This document shows, one piece after another, positions 52,011 to 62,300 of a stretch of 64,000 nt of DNA; within the stretch, counting starts at the first letter, position 1, and every line of letters begins with the position of its first letter. The notes below the pieces were generated by a model. That model saw nothing but the letters and a program-made list of their open reading frames with translations, ran no database searches and had not been told where the DNA came from. Made by a program: the position numbers and the translations under genes. Origin of the DNA: Salegentibacter lacus (GTDB lineage Bacteria; Bacteroidota; Bacteroidia; Flavobacteriales; Flavobacteriaceae); NCBI RefSeq assembly GCF_020164555.1, contig NZ_JAIQZB010000003.1:124001-188000 (forward strand), read 5' to 3'.

Positions 52011-52313
52011 TTATTGGAATAATTTTGCAAATCCCATTCTGCTTAGCATTTTCTTTTCGAAAGCCCAAAAGAATTGAAACTGGCCAAAAATCCAGCCGAA
52101 ACTAACCAATAGAACCTGGTAGATAGGAAAAATGAGAAAAATTCTTGCACTCCAGTAAACCGCCCAATGAGAGGAAGCTTCGTAAATACCCAAAAGATTA
52201 CATAAAGGTTCAGCTAATTTAGCCGATGTAGATCCAGTAATGGCGAATACTATAAGAATTACAAATATCTGCCAATTAGAATCTATACCCCAACGTGCTT
52301 TTAATTTATTCAT
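52011..52313 (-). CDS. DUF6787-like small membrane protein
   Basis: 100 residues with about three helices (NWQIFVILIVFAITGSTSAK, ARIFLIFPIYQVLLVSFGWI) and the C-terminal FGQFQFFWAFEKKMLSRMGF, typical for a Bacteroidota membrane family (DUF6787). It precedes the His-rich gene by 6 bases, so the three genes form one transcript. Function unknown. Confidence 0.75.
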   Translation of the reverse strand: MNKLKARWGIDSNWQIFVILIVFAITGSTSAKLAEPLCNLLGIYEASSHWAVYWSARIFLIFPIYQVLLVSFGWIFGQFQFFWAFEKKMLSRMGFAKLFQ

Positions 52314-52357
52314 GTGGCAAAAATACTAAAAGCATCGGAGAATTAAAATAATGAGTG

Positions 52358-52777
52358 TTAAATACGCGTAGGGACTGAAAAGCTTTGGTTATAATGCCTA
52401 CTGAAATACACAAAGTAATTGTACAGGAGATAGTTAACTTCGTACCCATAATCTATATTAGGCTCATAGTTAATTTGCTGTAAATAAAGATCTGGATTAT
52501 AAACCTGTGGTTGTCTTACCCGCTGATTATACTCTGAAACCAAAAATCGGTTTTTGTTTTCCAGGTATTGCTGGGAATAATAACCTTCGGGTTTAGCGAT
52601 GGAATTAATGAAAAGGTTGAATCCCGGCTCTATAATTATGATCTCATACTCAAGGCTATCGTTTGCAATACGAACCGTATCCTCATTTATTTGTGAATCT
52701 CCCAGGTTTCTATCTCTTGAACTTCCGCAGCTATAGATAAATAGTCCCAGTAAAAATATGTAAATAAAATTTTTCAT
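52358..52777 (-). CDS. DUF6146-like lipoprotein
   Basis: 139 residues with lipobox FIYSCGSSRD, then EYEIIIIEPGFNLFINSIAK, PEGYYSQQYLENKNRFLVSE and a Tyr-rich tail (YEVNYLLYNYFVYFSRHY). It matches a small lipoprotein family of Flavobacteriia. Function unknown. Confidence 0.75.
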   Translation of the reverse strand: MKNFIYIFLLGLFIYSCGSSRDRNLGDSQINEDTVRIANDSLEYEIIIIEPGFNLFINSIAKPEGYYSQQYLENKNRFLVSEYNQRVRQPQVYNPDLYLQQINYEPNIDYGYEVNYLLYNYFVYFSRHYNQSFSVPTRI

Positions 52778-52838
52778 TTTTGTTTCTCTCTGAAGCTTTA
52801 AATACTCTGAATAATTTAAAGCAAATTATGTTCCTAAT

Positions 52839-53459
52839 TTATTTACCGCCTAACATACCACCAAGCAGGCTGCCGCCTTTTTTACCTTTTTTTCCGCCAA
52901 AAATCATTCCTGATACATCGTCTATAACGCTGCTATCCCCATCGGCATCCAGTAAAGTTTCGACCAAAGATTGATCGTGAGAATTGTTGGAGCCCATAAC
53001 CGATCCTAAAAGTCCTGATAAACCGGAAGCGCCAACATCATCTTTCCTCTTTTGCTGACCTAATATGCCCATAATAACCGGTGCAGCCATTTCAAGAATA
53101 TAATTAACCGTGGATTCATCTATATTTAAGGTTCCGGCAATTGTTTTGCTCACCCCACTTTGTTTTGCCCCTAAAACGTGACTTAGAATTTTACTGCCTT
53201 CATTAGTAAGTTCTTCTGGATTTTTATCTCCTAAATTATCTAAAACATCGCCATTATGCTTTTCGCTTTGTAAAGCCTTATTTAAACTTTCGGCACCTTT
53301 AGGATCTTTTGCGTTTCGTTTCATCGCACCAAGTATTAGTGGCATAGCCATACCAAGTACCGAAATTATTTTGGTTTTATCTTCAGAAGTTTTTGAGCTG
53401 GCTTTGTTTACTAGCTGTTCTCCTGTTTGTGTATTTAGTAAATCTAATATTGAAGCCAT
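52839..53459 (-). CDS. DUF937 family protein with Gly-rich tail
   Basis: 206 residues: ASILDLLNTQTGEQLVNKAS, VLGMAMPLILGAMKRNAKDP, TIAGTLNIDESTVNYILEMA, AAPVIMGILGQQKRK, and a Gly/Lys-rich end (GGKKGKKGGSLLGGMLGGK). The helices match DUF937. Its function is unknown; the C-terminal Gly-rich tail is similar to inner-membrane or cell-envelope associated DUF937 proteins. Confidence 0.85.
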   Translation of the reverse strand: MASILDLLNTQTGEQLVNKASSKTSEDKTKIISVLGMAMPLILGAMKRNAKDPKGAESLNKALQSEKHNGDVLDNLGDKNPEELTNEGSKILSHVLGAKQSGVSKTIAGTLNIDESTVNYILEMAAPVIMGILGQQKRKDDVGASGLSGLLGSVMGSNNSHDQSLVETLLDADGDSSVIDDVSGMIFGGKKGKKGGSLLGGMLGGK

Positions 53460-53622
53460 AATTTTAATTTTTTAATCGATAATCGAGATTTAACTGCGCC
53501 AAGGTTTGCCTAGAAGTCAAAATTTATTATCCAATGATGCTCCTTGGGGCTTGTCCCGAAGAAATTTACTAAATCAATTTACAGCTTTTAAGCAGCATCT
53601 AACGTTAAAGCTTTATTATAAT

Positions 53623-54630
53623 CTACTTTTTAAAATGTGAAATAATTTGATTTGAAAGTTCTAAACCTATGCGTTCCTGTGCTTCCAGGGTAGAAGCTCC
53701 AATATGTGGACTCAAAGAAAGCTTTTCATTCATCAACAATTTAATGGCCGGTCTTGGTTCGGCTTCAAAAGTATCTAAGCCGGCAAATACAACTTTACCG
53801 TCTTCTATGGCTTCCAGAAGTGCGACTTCATCTATCACTCCACCACGAGCAGTGTTAATGATACCAACTCCCTGTTTCATTGCTTCAATTTGCTTTTTAC
53901 CAATTAGCGGTTTAGATTGTGCCGGCACGTGTAATGTGATAAAATCTGAATGCTTTATTAGCTCTTCTACAGGTTCTGTTTTAATCGGAATTTCTATGCT
54001 TTGGTGGTTATAGAATTCCAATGAAATTTTTACTTCTCCAACTTCTTTATCACTGGCTATAACTTTCATTCCCAGACCTAAAGCGATTTTGGCAACTTCG
54101 CGTCCAATTCTTCCAAAACCAATAATTCCCAGGGTTTTCCCTCTAAGTTCAATTCCTGCTGAATAGGATTTTTTTAATTCCTTAAACCGAGACTCACCTT
54201 CTAAAGGCATATTCCTGTTAGCATCGAATAATTTTCTTACTCCACTAAAAAGATGGGCAAAAACAAGTTCAGCAACCGAGCCTGAAGCCGCCTGAGGTGT
54301 ATTAATGACTTTTATGCCTTTACTTTCGGCATAGTCTACAGCAATATTGTCTAAACCAACACCGCCACGACCTATCAATTTCAGGTTTTTACATGCATCA
54401 ATAATCGCTTTGTCTACGGTGGTAGCGCTTCTAACAAGTAAAACCTGTATGTCTTTAGAATTTATATAATCGGCCAGTTGTTCCTGGGCTACTTTGGTAC
54501 TTATTACTTCAAAACCTGCTTTTTCAAGCTGTTCTACACCGGCTTTTGCAAGACCATCGTTGGCGAGGACTTTTATCTTTTCTGGTTGATTTAGTGTTGT
54601 GGGTTTATTAAAAAAATCTTCAGGTTTCAT
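53623..54630 (-). CDS. serA: D-3-phosphoglycerate dehydrogenase without ACT domain
   Basis: 335 residues: NAD-binding GKTLGIIGFGRIGREVAKIA, catalytic Arg in NTARGGVIDEVALL, Glu in LDTFEAEPRP, and His in LSPHIGASTLEA. The chain stops where E. coli SerA has an ACT regulatory domain, so allosteric serine inhibition of that type is absent. First step of serine synthesis; serC lies upstream in the same direction. Confidence 0.93.
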   Translation of the reverse strand: MKPEDFFNKPTTLNQPEKIKVLANDGLAKAGVEQLEKAGFEVISTKVAQEQLADYINSKDIQVLLVRSATTVDKAIIDACKNLKLIGRGGVGLDNIAVDYAESKGIKVINTPQAASGSVAELVFAHLFSGVRKLFDANRNMPLEGESRFKELKKSYSAGIELRGKTLGIIGFGRIGREVAKIALGLGMKVIASDKEVGEVKISLEFYNHQSIEIPIKTEPVEELIKHSDFITLHVPAQSKPLIGKKQIEAMKQGVGIINTARGGVIDEVALLEAIEDGKVVFAGLDTFEAEPRPAIKLLMNEKLSLSPHIGASTLEAQERIGLELSNQIISHFKK

Positions 54631-54664
54631 CTGTTTAAAATTTAATCCCTGGCGCGGGAATTTG

Positions 54665-54724
54665 ATACAGGATTACAATCGTTTTCCTGTATGTTGTCAA
54701 TTTTTGCGTCCAGCATCATGCTGG
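54665..54724. repeat. Two hairpins between serC and serA
   Basis: ATACAGGA/TCCTGTAT (54665-54692) and CCAGCA-TCA-TGCTGG (54710-54724) are perfect inverted repeats in the 110-base spacer. No T-run follows, so they are more likely RNA-processing or repeat elements than terminators. Confidence 0.5.
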
Positions 54725-54740
54725 TGTTATTTATTTTGAA

Positions 54741-55805
54741 TTATGATTGTTTTTCCAGCTGCTGCATAGCTTCAACCAGTACTTTTACACTTTCAAGGTC
54801 TAGTACGTTATACATAGAGGCACGGTAGCCTCCCACACTTCTATGGCCGTTAAGTCCGTTGATGCCGGCATCCTTCCAAAGTTTATCAAAAGCATCTTTT
54901 TTGCTTTCATCGGTAAGGGTGAAGGTGGCATTCATTGGCGAACGATCTTCAACTTCAGCAAAACCTTTAAATAAGGGGTTTCGGTCTATTTCATTATAAA
55001 GGAAGTCGGCTTTTTCGGCATTTCTTTTTTCCATTGCTGTAATCCCGCCGTTGGTTTTAATCCATCTCAAGGTTAAAAGCGACACATAAACTGCATAAAC
55101 AGCCGGGGTATTGAACATACTGTCTTTATCCAGGTGTACTTTGTAATTTAACATTGAAGGAATTTCCCGTTCAACTTTACCTAAAATTTCTTCTTTGATT
55201 ACGACCAGTGTCGTGCCTGCCGGGCCCATATTTTTCTGGGCTCCTGCATAAATAAGATCGAATTTTGAAAAATCCAGTTCCCGGGAAAATATATCGCTAC
55301 TCATATCGCAAATCAGTGGTGCATCAACTTCCGGGAAATCTTTAATTTGAGTGCCGAAAATCGTGTTATTGCTCGTGCAATGAAAATAATCTATATCAGA
55401 CAGGATTTGATAATTTTTAGGGATATAATTGAAGTTTTTGTCTTTAGAAGAAGCCACCTCAATCACTTCACCAAAAAGTTTCGCTTCTTTTATCGCTTTA
55501 GAAGACCAGGTTCCAGTGTTGAGATAAGCGGCTTTTTTATTTAGCAAATTATATGCGGTCATTAGAAACTGCATACTGGCACCTCCCTGTAAGAACAAGG
55601 CTTTGTATCCTTTATCTTTAAGTCCTAAAAGTTCCAGGGAGAGGCCGCGGGCTTCTTCCATCACATCTACAAAAGCAGCGCTGCGATGCGAAATTTCCAA
55701 AATTGACAATCCTGAATCCTGAAAATCTAAAATACCTTGCGAGGCTTCTTTAAAAACTTCCTGTGGTAAAATACAGGGACCTGCGCTATAGTTATGTTTT
55801 TTCAT
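54741..55805 (-). CDS. serC: Phosphoserine aminotransferase
   Basis: 354 residues: HNYSAGPCILPQEVFKEAS, LFLQGGASMQFLMTAYNLL, LIYAGAQKNMGPAGTTLVV with the PLP lysine, and GHRSVGGYRASMYNVL. Second step of serine synthesis (and PLP synthesis). It precedes serA. Confidence 0.97.
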   Translation of the reverse strand: MKKHNYSAGPCILPQEVFKEASQGILDFQDSGLSILEISHRSAAFVDVMEEARGLSLELLGLKDKGYKALFLQGGASMQFLMTAYNLLNKKAAYLNTGTWSSKAIKEAKLFGEVIEVASSKDKNFNYIPKNYQILSDIDYFHCTSNNTIFGTQIKDFPEVDAPLICDMSSDIFSRELDFSKFDLIYAGAQKNMGPAGTTLVVIKEEILGKVEREIPSMLNYKVHLDKDSMFNTPAVYAVYVSLLTLRWIKTNGGITAMEKRNAEKADFLYNEIDRNPLFKGFAEVEDRSPMNATFTLTDESKKDAFDKLWKDAGINGLNGHRSVGGYRASMYNVLDLESVKVLVEAMQQLEKQS

Positions 55806-55847
55806 AGTTGGTTTATTAGTGGTTAGTTCCTCTGGGAGGTTCTTTAT

Positions 55848-56897
55848 TTAAAGCTTTTCTAAAAATTTTAAAGTATCAACGCCATCGGCATAATCCCACA
55901 ATTTTGGTTGCTGGGTTTGGCCGAAATCAACATCGGCCTTTGTTCCTACAACACATTGCAGGTTTTCTTTATTTTGCTGAAGTTTTTCCTGTAATTTTTT
56001 TTCATCTTCATATTGTTCATAAAACAAGGTGGCAATAGGAGAGCCGAAACTTTCATCCTCTTTTAAAATAAGAAATCCGTTTTCCAGTAATTTAAATTCA
56101 CTCATTAGATATACTGCCTTATTATAATCGTAATTGTTAGCATATTTAGCTGAATTCATTAAAGTATTCCACGGGAACATCGCTTTAAAGAAATCGTCAA
56201 AGTCATATTCTTTAGGAACGTAAAGTTTAGAAACATTACGGCAACCCAGGCCAAAATACCTAAAAACATCCTCACCCAACGCTTCCAGGTCTTCTTTGCT
56301 TTCTTTACCGGTAAGAATAGCTACCGAGTTTCGGTTCTTTCTTATAATGTTTGGTTTCCCTTTAAAATAATAATCAAAATACCGGGCAGTATTGTTGCTT
56401 CCGGTAGCTATAACCGCATCAAAATCATTAAGCCTGTCTTCAGTAAATCTTATTCGGTCTTCAAATTCTGGAGCGATATTCATTAAAAAACCAGCAATTA
56501 CAGGTAACAATTGCTTATCGTTAGAAGATTGCTTCACCAAAACTTTATGTCCCGAAATTAAAACCGAAAGAAAATCGTGAAATCCAACCAGCGGAATGTT
56601 TCCGGCCATAATAATGGCTACTGTTTTTTCTTCTGTTTTTTCGAATTTGTATGGTTCCAGCCATTGCTCCAAATTGCTTTGCGTTAGCGCTTTGCTCCAT
56701 TGCTGAAGTGAGAAAATCACGTTTTCTCGGGTAAACCAACCGTTGTAATGAACAGCCTGATCAATTTTATCATTTAATTCATTAAAAAATCTTTCGTTTT
56801 CAGCCGATATTTTTATTGAATCATTAGTGCTATCCCCAAAAAGACTCAGGAATTTTCCTACTTGAACAAAATATGATTTTCTTTCTTCGATTGTCAT
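55848..56897 (-). CDS. Acyl-CoA reductase, LuxC-like
   Basis: 349 residues: IIMAGNIPLVGFHDFLSVLI, NIIRKNRNSVAILTGKES and the catalytic Cys in FRYFGLGCRNVSKLYVP. The LuxC fold reduces acyl-CoA or acyl-ACP to aldehydes. Here it stands upstream of serC-serA and is divergent from the ferredoxin gene, which is a conserved arrangement in Flavobacteriia as I recall it. Confidence 0.9.
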   Translation of the reverse strand: MTIEERKSYFVQVGKFLSLFGDSTNDSIKISAENERFFNELNDKIDQAVHYNGWFTRENVIFSLQQWSKALTQSNLEQWLEPYKFEKTEEKTVAIIMAGNIPLVGFHDFLSVLISGHKVLVKQSSNDKQLLPVIAGFLMNIAPEFEDRIRFTEDRLNDFDAVIATGSNNTARYFDYYFKGKPNIIRKNRNSVAILTGKESKEDLEALGEDVFRYFGLGCRNVSKLYVPKEYDFDDFFKAMFPWNTLMNSAKYANNYDYNKAVYLMSEFKLLENGFLILKEDESFGSPIATLFYEQYEDEKKLQEKLQQNKENLQCVVGTKADVDFGQTQQPKLWDYADGVDTLKFLEKL

Positions 56898-57013
56898 TTC
56901 CTTATTTGGTTATGATAGCCAATGGCTTTAAATTTGTAGCGCGAAATTAAAACTTAAGCCGGCAAACTCCTAAAAAAGGACGGGAAATACCACCTAAGTT
57001 TTACGTTAATTAA

Positions 57014-57385
<372 letters not shown>

Positions 57386-57408
57386 ATTCTATTCTGAATT
57401 TAAAATAT

Positions 57409-57444
57409 AAAAGATCCTGTTTCAACTGAAACGGGATCTTTTTG
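57409..57444. terminator. Terminator of the ferredoxin gene
   Basis: AAAAGATCC-GTTTC arms with GAAAC-GGATCTTTTT around an AACT loop; long stem with T-run, 24 bases after the ferredoxin stop. Confidence 0.9.
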
Positions 57445-57482
57445 TTTTCTCTCCATTTTAGATTTAAAAGTCATAGATGGAC

Positions 57483-58361
57483 TTAAGAAACTGCAAACTT
57501 GATCTCATTGCGATAAACCGAAGGTGACTTGCCTGTAAACTTCTTAAACTGCTTATTAAAATGACTAAAATTATTAAATCCGCTTTCAAAGCAAACATCA
57601 GTGATGCTTATTTGCTTTTCGTGCAGTAATTTAGCCGCGTGTACCAGGCGGTATTCGTTCACGAATTGAACAAAGGTTTTCCCTGTAGTTTTCTTAAAGT
57701 ACCTACAAAAAGCGGGTACAGTTAAGCTTACCACATTGGCAATCTCTTCCAGGGCGATATTTCTTTTAAACTCGTTCTTCACAAAGTTAAAGATTACATT
57801 AATCCGGTTGTGGTCTTCCAGCTCGGTATCCAGCACAAAACCTTCGGCATTTAATAGTGTGAAATCTTGGGCGTTTTCCAACATATTAAGAACATCAAGT
57901 AAACCCAGCAACCTTTTATAGTTAGTGAGGGAATTTAAAGCTTCAATTTTGTCACCAATAAGGTTTTTATCTTCGCCGTGAAAAACAATTCCATTTTTAG
58001 CCCGCTCCAGTAAAACCCGTACATTTCTCATTTCGGGGATCTCCCAGAAATTCCTTCCGAGGAAATCTGGGCTAAATTGTATAACGGTTTCCCGGTCGTT
58101 ATCGGTTAAGCTGTCGGTAAAGCCGCAATGCGGCAAATTAGCGCCAATTAATATGAGATCGCCCTGCTGATAATAGGAGACGTGGCTCCCAATTTGTCTT
58201 TTTCCCGAACCACCATTTACGTAAACCAGCTCTATTTCGGGATGATAATGCCAAAACGTGTGGTTTTTATTCTGATGTTCCTGGTTAAAGCTTTTAAAGG
58301 AAAACGAACTTCCAAAGCTTGGGTCAACTTTTTCAAAAGAAGGCTTACTTGTTTTTATCAT
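57483..58361 (-). CDS. AraC family regulator with cupin sensor domain
   Basis: 292 residues: cupin-like N-terminal half (HTFWHYHPEIELVYVNGGSG, GDLILIGANLPHCGFTD) and C-terminal double HTH of AraC (RNIALEEIANVVSLTVPAFC, RYFKKTTGKTFVQFVNEYR, ITDVCFESGFNNFSHFNKQF, KKFTGKSPSVYRNE). Such regulators bind a small ligand, often sugar-related. It is divergent from the 58579 gene; the inverted repeat 58433-58484 may be its site. Confidence 0.94.
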   Translation of the reverse strand: MIKTSKPSFEKVDPSFGSSFSFKSFNQEHQNKNHTFWHYHPEIELVYVNGGSGKRQIGSHVSYYQQGDLILIGANLPHCGFTDSLTDNDRETVIQFSPDFLGRNFWEIPEMRNVRVLLERAKNGIVFHGEDKNLIGDKIEALNSLTNYKRLLGLLDVLNMLENAQDFTLLNAEGFVLDTELEDHNRINVIFNFVKNEFKRNIALEEIANVVSLTVPAFCRYFKKTTGKTFVQFVNEYRLVHAAKLLHEKQISITDVCFESGFNNFSHFNKQFKKFTGKSPSVYRNEIKFAVS

Positions 58362-58432
58362 ATTCTCAACAAATTAACTTTTAGGTAATACAGGCGTAAC
58401 ATAAGCTTGTGATACAAAATAACTTAAAAATA

Positions 58433-58484
58433 TGCTATATGCACAATAAATGAATATTAAATAATTGTAAAGATCAATATAGCA
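58433..58484. promoter_or_regulatory. Spaced inverted repeat between AraC gene and 58579
   Basis: TGCTATAT (58433-58440) and ATATAGCA (58477-58484) are 8-bp inverse half-sites with 36 bases between them. A -7 box TATCTTTG (58530-58537) for the 58579 gene follows. Spacing of two half-sites by several helix turns suits a looping AraC dimer pair, but is unproven. Confidence 0.4.
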
Positions 58485-58529
58485 CATTTTGTTGTTTATT
58501 CACTACTATTCAGCGGGGTAAAAGTGGTC

Positions 58530-58537
58530 TATCTTTG
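58530..58537 (+). promoter_or_regulatory. -7 box of the 58579 gene
   Basis: TATCTTTG is an exact TAnnTTTG; start near 58544, 35 bases before the ATG. Confidence 0.6.
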
Positions 58538-58578
58538 TAAATGTAAACAAGGGGTGTTAACAATTAAAAATCAAAATT

Positions 58579-59151
58579 ATGAAAAAACTATTGAAAAATT
58601 CGTTATTGCTAGTAGCTTTAATAACCGGTATAAATCTATACGCTGCTGATCGTGTGGAGGTTAGTGTGAATGAAGGACAAACTCTAATTGTTGAGTTAGA
58701 TGATGTAAGTACAGTGAGTTTAGAAGATGCTTCAGGATTTATTCTTTTTAAAGATAGTCCGGCGCTAGATGGAAACTATAGAAAGCAAATAGATTTTAGC
58801 CGTATTCCTACAGGAACTTACTTCTTAAACTCTGAAGATCTGAACGGAATTTATACCACGGTAATTAAAAAATCCTCCACTGGATTAAGCATTGAAGATA
58901 AAACTGCTGCAGTGGTATTTAAACCAATCTATAGAGTAGAATCAAAACAAGTTAGATTTTTTCTTACCAATCCTGCTGAAACTTATGCCAGCTTAAGAGT
59001 ATATGATGCTGCTGGAGAACTCGTAGGAGAAATTAAAGAAAAAGGGTATACAGTTAGTAAAACACTAGATTTTTCAAAAATGCCAAAAGGTGAATACACT
59101 TTTAGACTAAGTGTTGCTGATAAGGTTATTACTGAAAAACTGTCTATTTAA
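58579..59151 (+). CDS. Secreted beta-rich protein, function unknown
   Basis: 190 residues with a signal peptide (LLLVALITGINLYAAD), two beta-repeat halves (VEVSVNEGQTLIVELDDV; FFLTNPAETYASLRVYDAAG) and a C-terminus TYSKTLDFSKMPKGEYTFRL-like that resembles T9SS type A sorting domains (here written approximately; actual end is KMPKGEYTFRLSVADKV). It could be exported by, or anchored via, the type IX system, or be a periplasmic beta-sandwich. Divergent from an AraC regulator. Confidence 0.65.
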   Translation: MKKLLKNSLLLVALITGINLYAADRVEVSVNEGQTLIVELDDVSTVSLEDASGFILFKDSPALDGNYRKQIDFSRIPTGTYFLNSEDLNGIYTTVIKKSSTGLSIEDKTAAVVFKPIYRVESKQVRFFLTNPAETYASLRVYDAAGELVGEIKEKGYTVSKTLDFSKMPKGEYTFRLSVADKVITEKLSI

Positions 59152-59171
59152 ATTAGTTAATTAATTCAACC

Positions 59172-59212
59172 AAAAGCAGGGATTTGTACCTAAAATTCCC
59201 TGCTTTTATTAT
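59172..59212 (+). terminator. Terminator 1 after 58579
   Basis: AAAGCAGGGA and TCCCTGCTTTT arms form a strong stem followed by T/A-rich sequence. Confidence 0.85.
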
Positions 59213-59216
59213 TTAA

Positions 59217-59251
59217 TAACCGAAGTTGGTTTCCCTGGCTTCGGTTTTTTT
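59217..59251 (+). terminator. Terminator 2 (tandem)
   Basis: ACCGAAG and CTTCGGT flanking a loop, followed by TTTTTT; directly after terminator 1, so read-through into the kinase gene is doubly blocked. Confidence 0.85.
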
Positions 59252-59354
59252 ATGTCGTGACCTAAACTGTTTCACAGATTTTAAGTATTTTCAACGTGAA
59301 ATAAAGTTTTGTTTTTCAAGACAATTAAACTTAGCCTTGTAACCCAAATTTATA

Positions 59355-62300
59355 ATGATTAACCCCACACACTTAACTGAGCTATTCCAATCTTTTCCAG
59401 ATAACTGTTTTTTATTGAAACCAGATTATCCAAAATTCACAATAATTGAAGTAAATCGCTCCTTTGAAAAAAGTTCCGGTATGTCACGAGACGAACTGAT
59501 AGGGAATGGTATTTTAGAGGCTTTTGGCAGGGAGCAGGCCGATCAGGAATTTATTGATATTCTTTCTAAATCTTTAAGAAATACTCTAGAAGCAGGTGAG
59601 CCAGATCATATTCCGGAGGTACGGTATGATCTACCCAATCGGGAAACTGGTAGTTTACAACGCAAATTTTGGGAGGCAGATAGTATTCCTATCAATAATG
59701 CTAAAGGCGAAACCGAATTTATCTTACACCGTGTTCGCGATATAACCCAGATAGTTTTTACTAAAGAAAAAGAGCAGGTTTCATTAAAAAAGCTTCAGGA
59801 GAATGAAAAACTTTTAAAAGAGACCCAGGAGGTAGCTCAAATTGGAAGCTGGGAATTGGATATTGGGAAGAGCAGGCTGTATTGGTCCGATGAGCTCAAG
59901 AATATACATGAGGTGGCGCAAGATTATATTCCTCAGCTTGAATCTGCAATTGATTTTTATAAAACTGATAAGGAGAAAACTCTAATAAAAAATGCGGTTT
60001 CAAAAGCCATAGAAACCGGCGAAGCATTTGATCTGGAACTGGAAATAATTACGGCTAGCAATAATGAAAAATGGATACGTGCTACAGGGCAAACGGAATT
60101 TAAAAACGGAAAATGTATTCGTGTTTTTGGTGCTACTCAGGATATTACCTCACGCAAGCAAACTGAAATAAGGCTTGAAAATATAAACGATAACATTCCG
60201 GGAGTTGTATTTAGATATAAGCTTAAACCTGATGGGGAAGATGAAATGATGTATGTTAGTGAGGGTTCCAGGGAAATTTGGGGTATTGCACCTTGCGAAG
60301 CAGCTCGAAATAATGAAAAAGTTTGGAACTTGTTTTATGAAGATGATATCGATGAGCTTAAAGAAAGCATTCGTGATTCTGCAGAAAAATTAAGTTTATG
60401 GTCTTATGAATGGCGCGTTAATCACCCCGAAAAAGGATTAAGATGGAACCGAAGTTCTGGATCGCCCCAAATGCTTTCAGACGGTAGTGTTATCTGGGAT
60501 TCCATTATTTTGGATGTTACAGAGGAAAAAACAGCTTATGAGTTACTTGAGTTAAACGAATCCAGGCAACGTGGTCTTTTAGAGTCACAAACCAATTATG
60601 TGATTAGGACCGATATTGAAGGAAATTACACTTATTATAACAATAAATTTGATGAAGATTTTGGCTGGATCCACGAAGATGAAGGGTTGATTGGTCAAAC
60701 TTGTATGATCTCAATTGTTGAAGAAGACAGGCAAAAGGTAGAGAACACGGCTATAAAATGTTTAGAAAATCCTAGTAAGACTTTTCAAATAGATATAGGA
60801 AAACCAAGGCGGGACGGGAGGATTCGAACTACAGTTTGGGATTTTACTGCTTTATGTGATGCCGAAGGAAACCCTGTCGAAATTCAATGTATAGGAATAG
60901 ATATTTCAGAAAAGAAAGAAGCGGAGACTGCCTTAAATGAAGCAAAAGAACAATATGAAGGCCTAATAAAAAGTATAGATGGTGTTTTTTGGGAATTGGA
61001 TATAGAAAGCTTTGAGTTTATTTTCGTGAGTGAACAGGCTAAAAATTTATTGGGAATTGAACCAGAACAATGGTATCACGATCCAAAATTCTGGGAAAGC
61101 CATATTCATCCTGAAGACCGTGAGTATGCTATTAATTTCTGTGCGAGCCAGGTGGAAAAAGGCAAGAATCACAGTTTCGAATACAGAATGCTTAAGGGGG
61201 ACGGCAGTTATACTTGGATAAGCGATATAGTATCGGTTGTTAAGGAAAACGGAAAACCAAGGTGGTTACGTGGGATTATGACCGATATTTCTAAAAGAAA
61301 AAAGACAGAAAGAGACCTGGAGGAAAAACGATCGCGTTTAGATCAAATCATGAACGAGTCTCTTGATATAATTTCCATAATTGATGACAGTGGTAATTTT
61401 ATAGAAATTAATAAAGCTGCAGAAAATATTTTAGGTTATTTCATTGAAGAATTAAATGGAAAAGCCTTTATGGATTTTGTATATGAAGAAGACAAAGAGA
61501 AAACCGAAAAAGCAACCATTGACATCAAAAATGGTATTCCAATGACCAATTTCGAAAATCGCTATGTTGCAAAAAACGGTGAAGTTATTCCACTAACCTG
61601 GTCAGCATATTGGGATAAGAAAGAAGATCTTGTGTATGCAATTGCCCGGGATTCACGGGAAAGAAAACAGGCAGAAGAACAGCTACAATTAAGTGAGCAG
61701 CGTTTTAAAGGTTTGGTACAGGAGGGTGGAGATCTTATAGCGCTATTAGATGAAAATGGGGATTATAAATATGCCAGTCCAACTTCAATTTCGGTATTGG
61801 GATATAGCCCCGAAGATTTCAGTAATCGAAATGCTTTTGAGTTTATTCACCCGGAGGACGTGGAAAGAGTTAAAAAGAAATTTGAAAAGATATTATCTCG
61901 AAAAAGGTTAGAAATAAGTCCGTTTAGATTTAGTCATAAATATGGTGGCTGGCGTTGGTTAGAAAGCACGGTAACCAACCTTATGGACGATCCCGCTGTA
62001 AAAGGCTTTGTCGCAAATTCCAGGGATGTTACCGAAAAATTGCGTTTTCAGGAACTGGAATATCTGGAGCGTAAGGTCTTGGAAATGAATTTTAAAAAGA
62101 CTTCCCGATTAAAAGAAATTTTAAATTTTTATGTGCAAAATCTGGAAAGGATAAATCCAAATGCCTATTTCGTAATTCAAAAACTTGAAAACGAGCAATT
62201 ATATAGTTGGGCTTCAGGTAAAATTCAACCTGATTTAATACAAGCTTTGAATGAACAGGGAATAGAAGAAAAAGATAGAATTTGTTCAAGGCTTGATAAA

